Shown in pieces: positions 1 to 13,445 of a stretch of DNA of 64,000 bases. The position numbers were made by a program, and so were the translations under genes. The stretch is from Rhodococcoides kroppenstedtii (GTDB lineage: Bacteria; Actinomycetota; Actinomycetes; Mycobacteriales; Mycobacteriaceae). The stretch covers positions 51,713 through 115,712 of the forward strand of contig NZ_FOJN01000015.1 in NCBI RefSeq assembly GCF_900111805.1. Reading direction: 5' to 3'. The stretch's first letter is position 1; each line of letters begins with the position of its first letter. The notes under the pieces were generated by a model. That model saw only the letters and a program-made list of their open reading frames with translations, did not search any database and had not been told where the DNA came from.

Positions 1-215
1 CCGCACGCCCGCGCCTGCAGTGCCTGAGCGCGGCCGATCTCACCGCCGTCGAGCGTCACCACCGAGTTGTTGGACATGTTCTGCGCCTTGAACGGCGCCA
101 CGCGCACCCCTCGTCGCGCGAGCAATCGGCAGAGACCCGCGACGAGAACGCTCTTCCCCGCGTCCGACGTGGTGCCCGCCACGAGCAGCGCGCCGGCGAG
201 CGGCGAGGAGGTCAC
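1..215 (-). CDS. cobQ: Cobyric acid synthase CobQ, N-terminal part (runs off the window)
   Basis: Only about 71 codons are present; the gene continues past base 1. CobQ amidates four side chains of the corrin ring (adenosylcobyrinic acid a,c-diamide to cobyric acid) using glutamine and ATP. The visible N-terminus has the dethiobiotin-synthetase-like P-loop, GTTSDAGKS, followed by [10 protein letters not shown], which is highly typical of the family. The GTG start at 215 overlaps the TGA of map by four bases, so the two are probably translationally coupled. Identification rests on these motifs; the glutamine amidotransferase half lies outside the window. Confidence 0.9.
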   Translation of the reverse strand, partial: MTSSPLAGALLVAGTTSDAGKSVLVAGLCRLLARRGVRVAPFKAQNMSNNSVVTLDGGEIGRAQALQARAC

Positions 216-1069
216 GGCAGGGTGAGGATCTCGGCGCCGGTGTCGGTGACGACGAGGGTGTGCTCGAACTGGGCGGTCCAGCGGCGGTCCTTGGTGACGA
301 CGGTCCACCCGTCGTTCCACTGCTCCCAGTCGATGCCGCCGAGGTTGATCATCGGCTCGATGGTGAAGGTCATGCCCGGCTCGATGACCGTGTCGACACT
401 CGGCTCGTCGTAGTGCAGCACCACCAGACCGTTGTGGAACGTCGTCCCCACCCCGTGACCGGTGAAGTCGCGGACGACGCCGTAGCCGAACCGGTTCGCG
501 TAGGACTCGATGACGCGGCCCACGACGTTCAGTGCGCGGCCCGGCTTGACCGCCTTGATGGCCCGCATCGTCGCCTCGTGCGTCCGCTCCACGAGCAGCC
601 GCGCCTCCTCGGACACCTCACCGGCTAGGAAGGTCGCGTTGGTGTCGCCGTGGACTCCGTCGACGTACGCGGTGACGTCGATGTTGACGATGTCCCCGTC
701 CTGGATCACCGTCGAGTCGGGGATGCCGTGGCAGATGACCTCGTTCAGCGAGGTACAGCAGGACTTCGGAAAACCCTTGTAGCCCAACGTCGACGGGTAC
801 GCACCGTGGTCGATCATGTACTCGTGCGCGATGCGGTCGAGCGCATCGGTGGTCACGCCCGGCGCCACCGCGTTGCCCGCCTCGCGCAGCGCCTGCGCCG
901 CGATGCGCGACGCCACCCGCATCTTCTCGATGGTCTCGGGCGTCTGCACCCACGGCTCCGACCCCTCGCGGGCGGTCTTCTTCCAGGCGTACTCCGGCCG
1001 CTCGATGTGCTTGGGGACGGGAAGCACGTCGGAGACGGTGCCGGGTTCGAGAACAGTGCGAACAGCCAT
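212..1069 (-). CDS. map: Methionine aminopeptidase, type I
   Basis: Cytosolic dinuclear metalloprotease that removes initiator methionine from nascent proteins. It is 285 residues long. The N-terminal extension of about 40 residues, with a proline-rich [13 protein letters not shown] stretch, resembles the extended mycobacterial MapB form. The metal-ligand motifs are visible in order: [11 protein letters not shown] and HGDTNATF (two Asp), FTGHGVG (His), TIEPM (Glu) and [11 protein letters not shown] (Glu). The ATG at 1069 is the natural start, 21 bases after the upstream PBP stop. It is probably co-transcribed with cobQ downstream. Close to certain by family; which of the paralogous map genes it is rests on synteny. 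Confidence 0.96.
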   Translation of the reverse strand: MAVRTVLEPGTVSDVLPVPKHIERPEYAWKKTAREGSEPWVQTPETIEKMRVASRIAAQALREAGNAVAPGVTTDALDRIAHEYMIDHGAYPSTLGYKGFPKSCCTSLNEVICHGIPDSTVIQDGDIVNIDVTAYVDGVHGDTNATFLAGEVSEEARLLVERTHEATMRAIKAVKPGRALNVVGRVIESYANRFGYGVVRDFTGHGVGTTFHNGLVVLHYDEPSVDTVIEPGMTFTIEPMINLGGIDWEQWNDGWTVVTKDRRWTAQFEHTLVVTDTGAEILTLP

Positions 1070-1090
1070 GCCCCCGAGCGTAGTCCGTGG

Positions 1091-2884
1091 TCAGTAGCCC
1101 TCGGGCAGCGCCGTGAACATATCCCTCGTCACGGCCACCGCGTTGTCGGAGCTGCCGCCGCGCACGACGAGCGTGGCGAAGGCCAGGTCACCGCGATAGC
1201 CGACGAACCACGCATGCGAGCCGCCGTCGACCTCGGCCTCGCCGGTCTTGCCGTAGACCTCGCCCTGATCGGCGATTCGGTCGGCGGTTCCGCTGGTGAC
1301 CACCGACCGCATCATGCCGCGCAACCCGTCGACGACAGCGGGGTCGACCGTCGGCCGGTCCCCCTCGACGGCGGTCTCCTCGCCCTGGATCAACCGCGGC
1401 GTCGGGGTGCTGCCGTGCGCCACGGTGGCGGCGGCGAGGGCCATGCCGAACGTGGACACGAGCACCTTGCCCTGGCCGAACCCGTCCTCGGTCCGCTGCA
1501 CCAGATCGGGCGCCGGGGGCACGGATCCGGACTCGGTGGGCAGGCCCGTCACCGTGTACTCGGGGCCGATGCCGAACATGGCGGCCGCGCTCGTCAGGTC
1601 GTCGGGTCCCATCTCGCTGGCGAGCTTGGCGAAGGAGGTGTTGCAGGACCGCGTGAACGCCGTGCTCATCGAGACGTCGCCGAGCGAGAACTCGTTGTAG
1701 TTGGGCACGCTGCGCTCCCCGATGACGATGCGCCCCGGACACGGCACCGTGCTGCCGGGCGTCGCAAGCCCCTCCGCGATGGCCGCCCCCGCCGTGACGA
1801 TCTTGAACGTCGACCCCGGCGGGTACAGACCGGTGGACGCCACCGGTCCGTCCCGGTCCGCGGCCTCGTTCTGCGCAACGGCCAGGATGTCCCCCGTCGA
1901 GGGTTGGATCACCACCATCATCGCTTGATCGCGGGAGACGTTCACCGCGTTCTGCGCGGCCACCTGGATCGGCCGGTCGAGGCTGATGCTGATGGACGGC
2001 ACCGGTTCCGGCGCCGTTTCGGTCAGCACCCCGACGTCGGCCCCGTTGGCGTTGACGGCGACGACGCTCCACCCGGCCTCGCCGTCGACGCGGTCCATGA
2101 CGGTCTTCTTGACCTGGCTCACCAGATCGGGCGCGAAGGATCGATCGGTCGAGACCAGATCCGACTCCTCGGTGACGGTGACGCCGGGCAGGGCCGACAG
2201 CTCGGCCGACACCGTGTCGTAGTCCTCCTCCCGCAGTGTCACCACGCGGTAGGCGCCCCGCGCGGCCGTGGCGGACTCGACCGTCGATTGCGCGGTGATG
2301 GAGTCGTCGAACGGACGCAGGAGCCGTTCCAGCGCGCGGGCCGTCGAGACGATCCGGTCGGACGTCAGCTCCGCGACGGTCCACGAGACGCCGAAGACCG
2401 TGCCCGGAACCAGGACGTCCGACCCGGCGTGTTCGTTGACCCGGGCACGCGGAGCGGCCATGGACCGGAGCACCATCGACTGCGTGTCGCCGAGCGTCGG
2501 ATGCAGGTCGGTGGAGTTCCACCGCACCACCCAGTCACCGCCGCGCCGACCCATCCGCAACGACCCGTCGTACGTCCACGTCCGGTCCCGCGGCAGGTGC
2601 CAGGTGTAGGTGTAGTCGACGGTCGCGGTGTCGCCGTTCACCGTCACGGCACCGGTGCTCGCCTCGAGCGATTCCGCCTGCAGTCCGTCCCACGCGGTGT
2701 CGATCGCCCCGGCCGCGAGGTCCGGCCGGTCCGTTCCGGCGGCCGCCTCGGCGCTGTCCCGACTCGCCAGCGCGGCCACGAACGCATCGGCGGCGGATTC
2801 GGGGCCCTGCGGTTTCGGGGTGCACGCGACCGAGGCGACGGCGAGCAGGACGGCGAGCGCCGCGGCGACGGAACGGGAGATCAT
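1091..2884 (-). CDS. Penicillin-binding lipoprotein (class B transpeptidase, Rv2864c-like)
   Basis: A 597-residue peptidoglycan transpeptidase acting outside the membrane. It starts with a lipoprotein signal peptide ending in the lipobox VACT. An NTF2-like MecA_N-type domain (about 35-150) and a PBP dimerisation region follow, then the C-terminal transpeptidase domain. The three active-site motifs are present: S358-T-F-K361, S413-C-N415 and K546-T-G. There is no glycosyltransferase domain, so it is a class B enzyme. It sits between map and the GNAT gene as in M. tuberculosis. The lipid anchor replacing a transmembrane helix is usual for this actinobacterial subgroup. Confidence 0.93.
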   Translation of the reverse strand: MISRSVAAALAVLLAVASVACTPKPQGPESAADAFVAALASRDSAEAAAGTDRPDLAAGAIDTAWDGLQAESLEASTGAVTVNGDTATVDYTYTWHLPRDRTWTYDGSLRMGRRGGDWVVRWNSTDLHPTLGDTQSMVLRSMAAPRARVNEHAGSDVLVPGTVFGVSWTVAELTSDRIVSTARALERLLRPFDDSITAQSTVESATAARGAYRVVTLREEDYDTVSAELSALPGVTVTEESDLVSTDRSFAPDLVSQVKKTVMDRVDGEAGWSVVAVNANGADVGVLTETAPEPVPSISISLDRPIQVAAQNAVNVSRDQAMMVVIQPSTGDILAVAQNEAADRDGPVASTGLYPPGSTFKIVTAGAAIAEGLATPGSTVPCPGRIVIGERSVPNYNEFSLGDVSMSTAFTRSCNTSFAKLASEMGPDDLTSAAAMFGIGPEYTVTGLPTESGSVPPAPDLVQRTEDGFGQGKVLVSTFGMALAAATVAHGSTPTPRLIQGEETAVEGDRPTVDPAVVDGLRGMMRSVVTSGTADRIADQGEVYGKTGEAEVDGGSHAWFVGYRGDLAFATLVVRGGSSDNAVAVTRDMFTALPEGY

Positions 2885-2945
2885 CGACTGTCATCGTAGG
2901 ACCGGGGTGTGGCCCGGGTCCGTCCCGACACGCAGGGCCGGGACG

Positions 2946-3779
2946 TCAGTCCAGCAGCACCGTGGCGAAGGTCCCGACCTGCCGGAACCCGATGCGCTCG
3001 TACGCACGACGAGCCGGAACGTTGTAGCTGTTCACGTAGAGACTGGCAGTCCGGCCGCCGTCGATCACGGCCGCGGCCACGGCCGCCGTCCCGACGGACC
3101 CCAACCCGCGGCCGCGGCACAGCGGGTGGACCCACACTCCCTGGATCTGCCCGACGTCCCGCGAGAGCGACCCTACCTCGGCCTTGAAGACCACCTGACC
3201 GTCCTCGAATCGCGCCCACGCGCGCCCGGCCGCGATCAGATCGGCGATGCGCCGGCGGTATCCCCGACCGCCGTCACCGGCCCGCGGGTCGACGCCCACC
3301 TCCTCGATGAACATCGCGACGGCCGCCGTCAGGTACACGTCGATCTCGTCGGCGGTGACCCGGCGCACGGCCGGGTCGGCCGTGTCCGGCCGCACGACGA
3401 GCGCGAGAAGAGGTTGGTCGGCCCGCACCTCGCGGGCGGATCCCCACTCAGGCTCGAGCATCGACCAGATCGGCAGGGTCAGCTCCGCGCGCCCGACCAA
3501 CGACGAACACAGCCGCGGACCGCGCAGGGCCCGGTCGGCGAAACTCCGCAGATCGTCGACCTCGCCGCGGAGCGGCACCAGGTTGGCCCCGGAGAAGCAG
3601 AGCGACGACGACGGACCGCCACGAGACCACAGTTCGCCGTGGTTCACCCGCGGCTCGATGCCCGACTCCTCGATGCGCGACGCGACCATGCACGACGCGA
3701 CGGGGTCCGACCGCAGCACGCGGAGGACCTCGTCGGTGTCACGTCGGGTCAGCGCCTTCGCGCCGAGGAGCTTGAGCAT
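2946..3779 (-). CDS. GNAT family N-acetyltransferase (DUF4081 plus GNAT)
   Basis: A 277-residue protein with a helical N-terminal DUF4081-like half (about 1-135) and a C-terminal GNAT fold. The acetyl-CoA binding loop is visible as CRGRGLGSVGTAAVAA, followed by SLYVNSYNVPARRAYERIGF, which is the classic GNAT end motif. The substrate cannot be read from sequence. It corresponds in position and length to Rv2867c between a PBP and ispG. It is separated from ispG by only 17 bases, so it is probably read with it. The ATG at 3779 begins the conserved region with no better upstream start. Confidence 0.88.
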   Translation of the reverse strand: MLKLLGAKALTRRDTDEVLRVLRSDPVASCMVASRIEESGIEPRVNHGELWSRGGPSSSLCFSGANLVPLRGEVDDLRSFADRALRGPRLCSSLVGRAELTLPIWSMLEPEWGSAREVRADQPLLALVVRPDTADPAVRRVTADEIDVYLTAAVAMFIEEVGVDPRAGDGGRGYRRRIADLIAAGRAWARFEDGQVVFKAEVGSLSRDVGQIQGVWVHPLCRGRGLGSVGTAAVAAAVIDGGRTASLYVNSYNVPARRAYERIGFRQVGTFATVLLD

Positions 3780-3796
3780 CGGTGTCTCGCCGCGGG

Positions 3797-4951
<1,155 letters not shown>

Positions 4952-5001
4952 TTCAGTCCTTTCGTCGCCTGCCGGTGGTCACCGGCCGACTGCACACCAG
5001 T

Positions 5002-6219
5002 CTAGTTACCGAACAGGTCGATGGGATTGACGATGTCCGCGGTCAACGTCAGCAGCATGAACGCGCCGCCGATGGCGATGACCACGTACGTCAACGGCAT
5101 CAGTTTGAGGTAGTTCACCGGGTCGCCGCGACCCAGACCGCGCAGTGCACGAATCCGATTGCGGATGCCCTCGTAGATCGTCACCGCGATGTGTCCGCCG
5201 TCGAGCGGCAGCAGCGGCAACAGGTTGAACACACCGAGGAAGAAGTTCAGGGTCGCGAGCAGTCCGATGAACAGCTCCCACAGTCCGCGCTCGGCCGCCT
5301 GGCCGCCGATGACGCTGGCCCCGACGACGGAGATCGGGGTGTCGGCGGACCGCTCGCCGCCGGTGATCGACGTCCACAGGGCCCCGACCTTCTGCGGCAG
5401 GTCCGCGATGGCCTTGACCGTCTCCACACCGGTGTAGCCGGCGAACGAGATCGCGCCCGGTACGGCCGACAGGGCGTCGTACTGAATGGTGAGCGGAGTC
5501 CGCGCGACGCCGATCGCGCCGGTGGTGCGCAGTTCGGTCGCGTTCGGATCGTCCGCGGTCGCCGTGGAGAACAGGCGCTCGGTCCGCTGCACCGTGACGG
5601 GCAGCGTCAGGGCCTCGCCGGCGCGGTCGACCGTCACCTCGACGGTGCCCTGCGCGTTCTGGACGGCGGCGACGACGTCCGCGAACGTCGCCGTCGGCGT
5701 CCCGTCCACCGCGGTGACGACGTCACCGGCACGGATGCCGGCCGCCCCCGCCGGTCCGGGACCGGTGCAGGGCGCGATATCGCCGTCCGCGTCCTGCGGT
5801 GCGACGCACTGGGTCCCGGCGACGGTCGCCGACGTGTCGCGGTTCGGTAGCCCCCACCCGAGAGCCAGGGTGTAGAGCAGCGCGAAGCCGAGCACGAAGT
5901 TCATCGCGATCCCGCCGAACATCACGGCGAGGCGCTTCCAGGTCTTCTGCTTGTACATCGCGCGGTCGACCTCGTCGGGTGCGAGTTCGTCGACCGCCGT
6001 CATGCCGGCGATGTCGCAGAACCCCCCGGCGGGGATCGCCTTGAGTCCGTACTCGGTCTCACCGCGACGCCAGGAGAAGATCTTGGGGCCGAAGCCGATG
6101 TAGTAGCGGCGGACCTTCATGCCGGTGGCCTTGGCCACCCACATGTGGCCGCATTCGTGCAGTGCGATCGAGATGCCGATGCACACCGCGAACGCGACGA
6201 CGCCGAGAACGAACACCAT
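5002..6219 (-). CDS. rip1: Intramembrane site-2 zinc metalloprotease (Rip1/RseP family)
   Basis: A 405-residue polytopic protease that cleaves membrane-embedded anti-sigma factors. The zinc motif H21-E-C-G-H25 lies in the first membrane segment. One PDZ domain (roughly 125-205) follows, and the second active-site motif LDG has its aspartate at residue 340 within NLLPLLPLDGGH. The C-terminus has further membrane helices. It lies between dxr and ispG, the Rv2869c position. The dxr stop lies just upstream with a two-base gap, suggesting co-transcription. In M. tuberculosis the orthologue controls cell-envelope lipid genes; that role here is inferred. Confidence 0.95.
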   Translation of the reverse strand: MVFVLGVVAFAVCIGISIALHECGHMWVAKATGMKVRRYYIGFGPKIFSWRRGETEYGLKAIPAGGFCDIAGMTAVDELAPDEVDRAMYKQKTWKRLAVMFGGIAMNFVLGFALLYTLALGWGLPNRDTSATVAGTQCVAPQDADGDIAPCTGPGPAGAAGIRAGDVVTAVDGTPTATFADVVAAVQNAQGTVEVTVDRAGEALTLPVTVQRTERLFSTATADDPNATELRTTGAIGVARTPLTIQYDALSAVPGAISFAGYTGVETVKAIADLPQKVGALWTSITGGERSADTPISVVGASVIGGQAAERGLWELFIGLLATLNFFLGVFNLLPLLPLDGGHIAVTIYEGIRNRIRALRGLGRGDPVNYLKLMPLTYVVIAIGGAFMLLTLTADIVNPIDLFGN

Positions 6220-6221
6220 CG

Positions 6222-7412
6222 TCAGGAACGGCCTTTCTGTGCTGCGAGGTCCCGAGCGCGGTCACGGGCCCACGCGTCGGCCTCGAGGACGTCGTCGACC
6301 GTGGACGGTGGCGCCGACCAGCGGTCCGCGCCGTCCTCCACCACATCGGCGACGACGTCCACGATACGAGGGAAGGACAGGTCACCGGCAAGGAACGCCG
6401 CGGCGGCGACCTCGTTGGCGGCGTTGTATACCGCGGTGAGACACCCGCCGAGCTCTCCGGCCCGGCGCGCGAGCGCGACGGCCGGGAAGACGGCGTCGTC
6501 CAATGGCTCGAACTCCCAGGTGCTCGCCGTCCGGAAGTCCAGCGCGGGCGCGGCGTCCGCGACGCGATCCGGCCACCCCAGGGCCAACGCGATCGGCAGC
6601 AGCATCGACGGCGGACTGGCCTGCGCGAGGGTCGACCCGTCGGTGAACGTGACCATCGAGTGGACGATGGACTGCGGGTGCACGGTGACGTCGATGCGGT
6701 CGTACGGAATACCGAACAGCAGATGCGCCTCGATGACCTCGAGCCCCTTGTTGACCAGGGTCGCGGAGTTGAGGGTGTTCATCGGCCCCATCGACCAGGT
6801 GGGATGCTTGCCGGCCTGTTCCGGGGTCACCGACTCCAGACTCGCGCGGTCGCGTCCGCGGAACGGCCCGCCGGACGCCGTCACAACCAGCCGGGCCACC
6901 TCCTCGGCCCGACCCCCGCGCAGGCACTGGGCGAGCGCGGAGTGCTCCGAATCGACGGGCACGATCTGGCCGGGTGACGCCGCGTCGGTGACGAGCGATC
7001 CACCGGCCACGAGCGATTCCTTGTTGGCCAGCGCCAGACGCGCGCCGGATCGCAGCGCGGCGAGCGTGGGTGCGAGCCCGAGCGACCCCACCAGACCGTT
7101 GAGCACGACGTCCGCCTCGGTCTCCTCCACCAGCTGCCTCACCGCGTCCGGGCCCGAACGCACTCCGGGCAGATCGAGTCGCGCTGCGGCACGGGGATCG
7201 GCGACCGCGACCCCGGTCACCCCGGTCTCGGCGATCTGCCGCGCGAGCAGGTCGATCGAACCGCCTCCCGCGGCGAGGCCCACCACGGTGAATCGATCGG
7301 GCCGCGCGGCCATCACTTCGAGCGCCTGCGTTCCGATCGAGCCCGTGCTGCCGAGCACGAGCACGCGCGTCGGGCCGTCACCATGCGTCGAGTCAAGGCT
7401 GTGCGTCGTCAC
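6222..7412 (-). CDS. dxr: 1-deoxy-D-xylulose 5-phosphate reductoisomerase
   Basis: Converts DXP to MEP with NADPH, the committed step of the non-mevalonate isoprenoid pathway. It is 396 residues long. The N-terminal NADPH-binding loop [14 protein letters not shown], the ANKESLV segment, [12 protein letters not shown] and the metal-site region [10 protein letters not shown] are all intact. It is transcribed away from the DUF1990 gene across a 49-base intergenic stretch that must hold both promoters. It heads the dxr-rip1-ispG-GNAT run, whose gaps are short (2-50 bases). Confidence 0.97.
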   Translation of the reverse strand: MTTHSLDSTHGDGPTRVLVLGSTGSIGTQALEVMAARPDRFTVVGLAAGGGSIDLLARQIAETGVTGVAVADPRAAARLDLPGVRSGPDAVRQLVEETEADVVLNGLVGSLGLAPTLAALRSGARLALANKESLVAGGSLVTDAASPGQIVPVDSEHSALAQCLRGGRAEEVARLVVTASGGPFRGRDRASLESVTPEQAGKHPTWSMGPMNTLNSATLVNKGLEVIEAHLLFGIPYDRIDVTVHPQSIVHSMVTFTDGSTLAQASPPSMLLPIALALGWPDRVADAAPALDFRTASTWEFEPLDDAVFPAVALARRAGELGGCLTAVYNAANEVAAAAFLAGDLSFPRIVDVVADVVEDGADRWSAPPSTVDDVLEADAWARDRARDLAAQKGRS

Positions 7413-7461
7413 CCGGACAGTGTGGCCGACGCACCTGACAGGCTCGTGTGAGGATGGCGCG

Positions 7462-8043
7462 GTGGCTCTTCGTCCGTCCGCCGATCCCGCCTCCTACCGC
7501 GCCGCACCGCTGACGTACCCGGAGGTCGGGGGCACGGCGTCGGAGTCGATGCCCTCGGCCGGCTACCACCACGTACGGGAGTCCCGGCCCCTCGGTCGCG
7601 GCGTCGAGCTGTTCGACGAGGCCGCACGGCGACTGCTGCGCTGGGACATGCACCGCGGCGCCGGCCTCGCGGTGCGCGCCACCGCGGTGGAGGCGGAGCC
7701 CGACGCGATCGTCGTCCTCGGACTGGGCCCGATCCGGATCCCCTGCCGGGTGGTCGACGTCATCGATCGGGTCGATCGGGTCGACGGGATCGACGACCGA
7801 ACGGACGCCCGACGGGAACGCGGCTTCGCCTACGGAACGCTCCCCGGCCATCCGGAACGCGGCGAGGAGCGCTTCGTCGTGCGATACGACGAGCGCACCG
7901 GCGCGGTGTCGGCGCACATCCGGGCGTTCTCGACGGCGGGAAACGCAGTGGTCGCCCTCGGTGGCCCGCTGAATCGACTCGTGCAACGCGTGGCCACCCG
8001 GCGCTACCTCGACGCCCTGGTGACCACCGAGTCGCGCCCCTGA
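7462..8043 (+). CDS. DUF1990 family protein
   Basis: A 193-residue protein of unknown biochemical function. The GTG at 7462 is chosen because the GAGGA-like ribosome site lies just upstream and conserved sequence starts immediately after it ([15 protein letters not shown]). The conserved core includes the [14 protein letters not shown] and VDVIDR regions and an [17 protein letters not shown] block typical of DUF1990. The middle has a small DNA repeat giving the residues [13 protein letters not shown]. No signal peptide or membrane segment is seen. It is transcribed divergently from dxr. The family is common in Mycobacteriales, but no activity can be assigned. Confidence 0.85.
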   Translation: MALRPSADPASYRAAPLTYPEVGGTASESMPSAGYHHVRESRPLGRGVELFDEAARRLLRWDMHRGAGLAVRATAVEAEPDAIVVLGLGPIRIPCRVVDVIDRVDRVDGIDDRTDARRERGFAYGTLPGHPERGEERFVVRYDERTGAVSAHIRAFSTAGNAVVALGGPLNRLVQRVATRRYLDALVTTESRP

Positions 8044-8154
8044 GCGAGCCGCTACGACGACCGGTCGTACGCCGCGATACGATCACGGCACGTCTCGCCC
8101 CCGGGGCCCCGCGGGCGAACCCACGGACCCCGACGAACTTCAGGAGGATCGGTC

Positions 8155-8430
8155 GTGACCGGAAGCATCGAGCCGCGCTCGGACGCCCCGCGCGTTCCCG
8201 CCACGAACGTCCACATCGCCGAGGTCCCCTCCGCCGCGTGGGGATGGAGCGGCGAGGCGCCGCGCACGTTCCGCATCGCCGGCTGGATCATCTCGCTGTT
8301 CCTGCTGGTGATGATCATCGGCAATCACACCGGCCGCGTCGAGGACCTCTGGCTCGTCGGCTTCGCCGTGCTGCTGTGGATCGTGCTGATCCGCGACATC
8401 GTGCTGCGCCGCAAGCCGCGCCGCGGCTGA
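8155..8430 (+). CDS. DUF2631 small membrane protein (Rv2876-like)
   Basis: A 91-residue protein starting at a GTG eight bases after a strong AGGAGG site. It has a conserved WGWSGEAPRTFRIAGW stretch followed by two hydrophobic helices (about 42-58 and 66-83), and ends in a basic RRKPRRG tail. This layout and its location between dxr and rlmN match the actinobacterial DUF2631 family. Its function is unknown. It converges on rlmN with only 12 bases between the stops. Confidence 0.83.
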   Translation: MTGSIEPRSDAPRVPATNVHIAEVPSAAWGWSGEAPRTFRIAGWIISLFLLVMIIGNHTGRVEDLWLVGFAVLLWIVLIRDIVLRRKPRRG

Positions 8431-8442
8431 CCGCCGACCGAC

Positions 8443-9555
8443 TCAGTTCTCGGCAGCCAACTGGCCGCACGCCGCGGCGATCTCCTGACCGCGCGTGTCG
8501 CGCACGGTGCAGGAGACACCGCCGGCGCGCACGCGGCGGACGAACTCCTCCTCGACCGGCTTGGGGCTCGCGTCCCACTCGCTGCCCGGCGTGGGGTTCA
8601 ACGGAATCAGATTCACGTGGACCAGCGCGCCCAGCGCCTTCTTCAGCTTCTTTGCCAGCAGATCCGCTCGCCACGGCTGGTCGTTCACGTCACGGATCAG
8701 CGCGTATTCGATGGACACCCGTCGTCCCGTCGTGTCGGCGTAGTACCGCGCAGCGTCCAGCACCTCGGCGATCGACCAGCGGTTGTTGACCGGCACCAGA
8801 GTGTCGCGGAGTTCGTCGTCCGGGCAGTGCAGGGACACCGCGAGGGTCACCGTCAGACCTTCGTCGGCGAGTTTGCGGATCGCCGGGGCGAGACCGACGG
8901 TCGAGACGGTCACCGACCGCTGGGACAGGCCGAGCCCCTCGGGAGCGGGTGAGACGATGCGCTTGACCGCCGCCACCACGCGCTTGTAGTTGGCCAGCGG
9001 CTCGCCCATGCCCATGAACACCACGTTGGACAGGCGACCCTCGCCGCCCTCCACCACGCCGTCGCGGAGGTCGGCGGCCGCGGAGCGCACCTGGTCGACG
9101 ATCTCCGCCGTGGACAGATTGCGCTGCAGTCCTCCCTGGCCCGTGGCGCAGAACGGGCAGGCCATACCGCACCCGGCCTGACTGGAGATGCACAGCGTGG
9201 CGCGGTCGGGGTAGCGCATGAGGACCGATTCGAGCAGGGTTCCGTCGCCCGCCCGCCACAGCGTCTTGCGGGTGTCGCCGCCGTCGCAGGCGACGTGCTT
9301 GACGGGGCTGAGCAACGTCGGGAACAGAGCGGCTCCGACCTTCTCGCGCACCGAGGCGGGCAGGTCCGTCATCTTCTCGGCGTCGGCCTGCAGCCGCCCG
9401 TAGTACTGCCGGGCGAGCTGGTCGGCTCGGAACGCCGGCAGGCCGAGCTCGACGACGGCGGCGCGGCGCTGGTCGGCGTCGAGGTCCGCGAGGTGCGTCG
9501 CGGGCATGCCGCGGCGGGGTGCGTCGAAGACGAGGGGAAGAGCGGTGGGTGCCAT
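8443..9555 (-). CDS. rlmN: 23S rRNA (adenine2503-C2)/tRNA methyltransferase RlmN
   Basis: A 370-residue radical-SAM enzyme that methylates C2 of A2503 in 23S rRNA and A37 in some tRNAs. The cluster motif CX3CX2C is C129-C133-C136 in [15 protein letters not shown]. The C-terminal SCTVRDTRG carries the cysteine that takes part in methyl transfer, and [10 protein letters not shown] is also present. The ATG at 9555 gives normal length. It corresponds to Rv2880c, but here it is separated from cdsA by five additional genes. Confidence 0.97.
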   Translation of the reverse strand: MAPTALPLVFDAPRRGMPATHLADLDADQRRAAVVELGLPAFRADQLARQYYGRLQADAEKMTDLPASVREKVGAALFPTLLSPVKHVACDGGDTRKTLWRAGDGTLLESVLMRYPDRATLCISSQAGCGMACPFCATGQGGLQRNLSTAEIVDQVRSAAADLRDGVVEGGEGRLSNVVFMGMGEPLANYKRVVAAVKRIVSPAPEGLGLSQRSVTVSTVGLAPAIRKLADEGLTVTLAVSLHCPDDELRDTLVPVNNRWSIAEVLDAARYYADTTGRRVSIEYALIRDVNDQPWRADLLAKKLKKALGALVHVNLIPLNPTPGSEWDASPKPVEEEFVRRVRAGGVSCTVRDTRGQEIAAACGQLAAEN

Positions 9556-9685
9556 AGTGCCTCCAGTGTCTCACTGCGGAGCGGTGAGCTCGACCGGCTC
9601 GACCGGCTCGGTCGCATCGCAACCGGGCTTGATACCCCGGGCTCGGTAGGGTGCAAACACTTCTCGCCCGGGTAATCATTCCCTC

Positions 9686-10081
9686 ATGTCTCGCACCTCG
9701 TCCGGCGCCGCCGATTCCGCCGCGTCCGACCCCACCGATCCGACGTCGTCCGCGCTGCCCGGATCGGGACTCGATTCCGGTGGCTCCGACGTCGCCGTCT
9801 CCGACAGTCGTCTCCCGGCCGGGAAGACGCCCGACGGCGTGAAGCACACCCGCGCCGCCGCGCTCTACACCGGCCTGGTGGTCGGCGCGATCGTGCTGGT
9901 CGTGTTGATGGTGTTCATCCTGCAGAACCTCGACAGCGTGCCGATCCACCTGTTCGGCTGGACGTTCGATCTCCCCGTCGGCATCGGGATGCTCCTGGCC
10001 GCGGTGGCCGGCGCCCTGGTCATGGCCACGGCGGGTGGCGTGCGCATCCTGCAGGTCCGTCGGGCGGCCAAGCGTAAGTAG
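9686..10081 (+). CDS. LapA-domain (DUF1049) membrane protein
   Basis: A 131-residue protein. The first 50 residues are Ser/Asp/Pro-rich and probably disordered. Two transmembrane helices follow (about 58-80 and 93-115), flanking VFILQNLDSVPIHLFGWTF, which matches the LapA/YciS core, and the protein ends in a basic tail (VRRAAKRK). Gram-negative LapA proteins assist LPS assembly; in actinobacteria the role is unknown. It is transcribed divergently from rlmN across 130 bases and stands alone. Confidence 0.8.
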   Translation: MSRTSSGAADSAASDPTDPTSSALPGSGLDSGGSDVAVSDSRLPAGKTPDGVKHTRAAALYTGLVVGAIVLVVLMVFILQNLDSVPIHLFGWTFDLPVGIGMLLAAVAGALVMATAGGVRILQVRRAAKRK

Positions 10082-10195
10082 CGTCACATGGTGTCGTGAA
10101 TGTTCGGTGCCACACGTGAACACTATTGACGCAACCTTCCCCGATCGACTGTGGCGATGCACAGTGGGGTGGTGACGACCTTCCTGGAGAACCCC

Positions 10196-11014
10196 GTGTC
10201 ATCAGTCGCTGCGGACCGGGCCCGGTCGTGGCTGCTCGTCCCCGGAAGCAAGCCCGAGTTGTTCACCCCGGCCCTCGAATCCGAGGTCGACGCCGTCATC
10301 CTCGACATCGAGGATGCGGTGTCCCCCGCCGGCAAGCCCGCGGCGCGCGACGCCGTGGTCGCCTGGTTGCGCGGCGGCCGTCGCGCGTGGGTCCGCATCA
10401 ACGACGCCACCACCCCGTTCTGGGCCGACGACCTCGACGCTCTGCGCGGCATCGACACCCTCGAGGGCGTCATGCTCGCCAAGACCGAGAGCGGTAGCCA
10501 GGTGGAGGCCACGGCCGCTCGGCTGGGCGACGGTATCCGCGTGGTCGCACTCGTCGAGTCCGCGATGGGCCTCGAGGCCGCGCCGGAGATCGCGCGGGCG
10601 GACGCGACGTTCCGTCTCGCGTTCGGCAGCGGGGACTTTCGCCGGGACACCGGAATGAGCGACGAGCCGATGGCGATGGCCTACCCGCGGGCACGCCTGG
10701 TGGTCGCCAGCCGCGCCGCCCGCCTCCCCGGTCCGATCGACGGACCGACGTTGACGGTCAACGACGAGCACCTCGCCCGGGACAGCCGACTCACCGTGTC
10801 GATGGGTATGACCGGTCGCCTCTGCATGCACGCCGGCCAGGCGCCCGTCGTCAACCGCGAGCTGGCTCCCTCCCCCGACGACGTGATCTGGGCGCGCGAC
10901 ACCATCGCGGCGCTCGGTGTCGACGGCGAGCACGTGCGCGACGGCAGCGATCTTCCGCGCCTCGCCCGCGCGAAGAAGATCACCGATCAGGCGCGGGCCT
11001 TCTCCATCGGCTGA
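10196..11014 (+). CDS. HpcH/HpaI aldolase / CitE-like CoA-ester lyase
   Basis: A 272-residue TIM-barrel protein of the citrate-lyase beta-subunit-like family, whose members cleave or form CoA thioesters such as malyl-, citramalyl- or beta-hydroxyacyl-CoA. Supporting motifs are RSWLLVPGSKPELF at the N-terminus, DIEDAVSP (metal-binding region), VRIND, LVESAMGLE and FGSGDFRRDTG. The GTG at 10196 is preferred because GGAGA lies seven bases upstream; an in-frame GTG at 10151 would add 15 residues. There is no citrate lyase alpha or gamma gene nearby, so it is a stand-alone CitE-like enzyme and its substrate is unknown. Confidence 0.85.
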   Translation: MSSVAADRARSWLLVPGSKPELFTPALESEVDAVILDIEDAVSPAGKPAARDAVVAWLRGGRRAWVRINDATTPFWADDLDALRGIDTLEGVMLAKTESGSQVEATAARLGDGIRVVALVESAMGLEAAPEIARADATFRLAFGSGDFRRDTGMSDEPMAMAYPRARLVVASRAARLPGPIDGPTLTVNDEHLARDSRLTVSMGMTGRLCMHAGQAPVVNRELAPSPDDVIWARDTIAALGVDGEHVRDGSDLPRLARAKKITDQARAFSIG

Positions 11015-11035
11015 CCCCTACCGATCGGCGGCCCG

Positions 11036-13414
<2,379 letters not shown>

Positions 13415-13445
13415 CGATTCCCCTCGCTGCAGTGATCGAACAGCA

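Noticed and set aside
650..2899. A 749-residue plus-strand frame opposite map and the PBP gene
   Set aside because: Antisense shadow with no motifs; the minus-strand PBP has all three catalytic motifs.
9590..9616. Short direct repeat of CTCGACCGG upstream of rlmN
   Set aside because: Only about two and a half nine- to ten-base copies in very GC-rich DNA; no dyad symmetry and no known motif.
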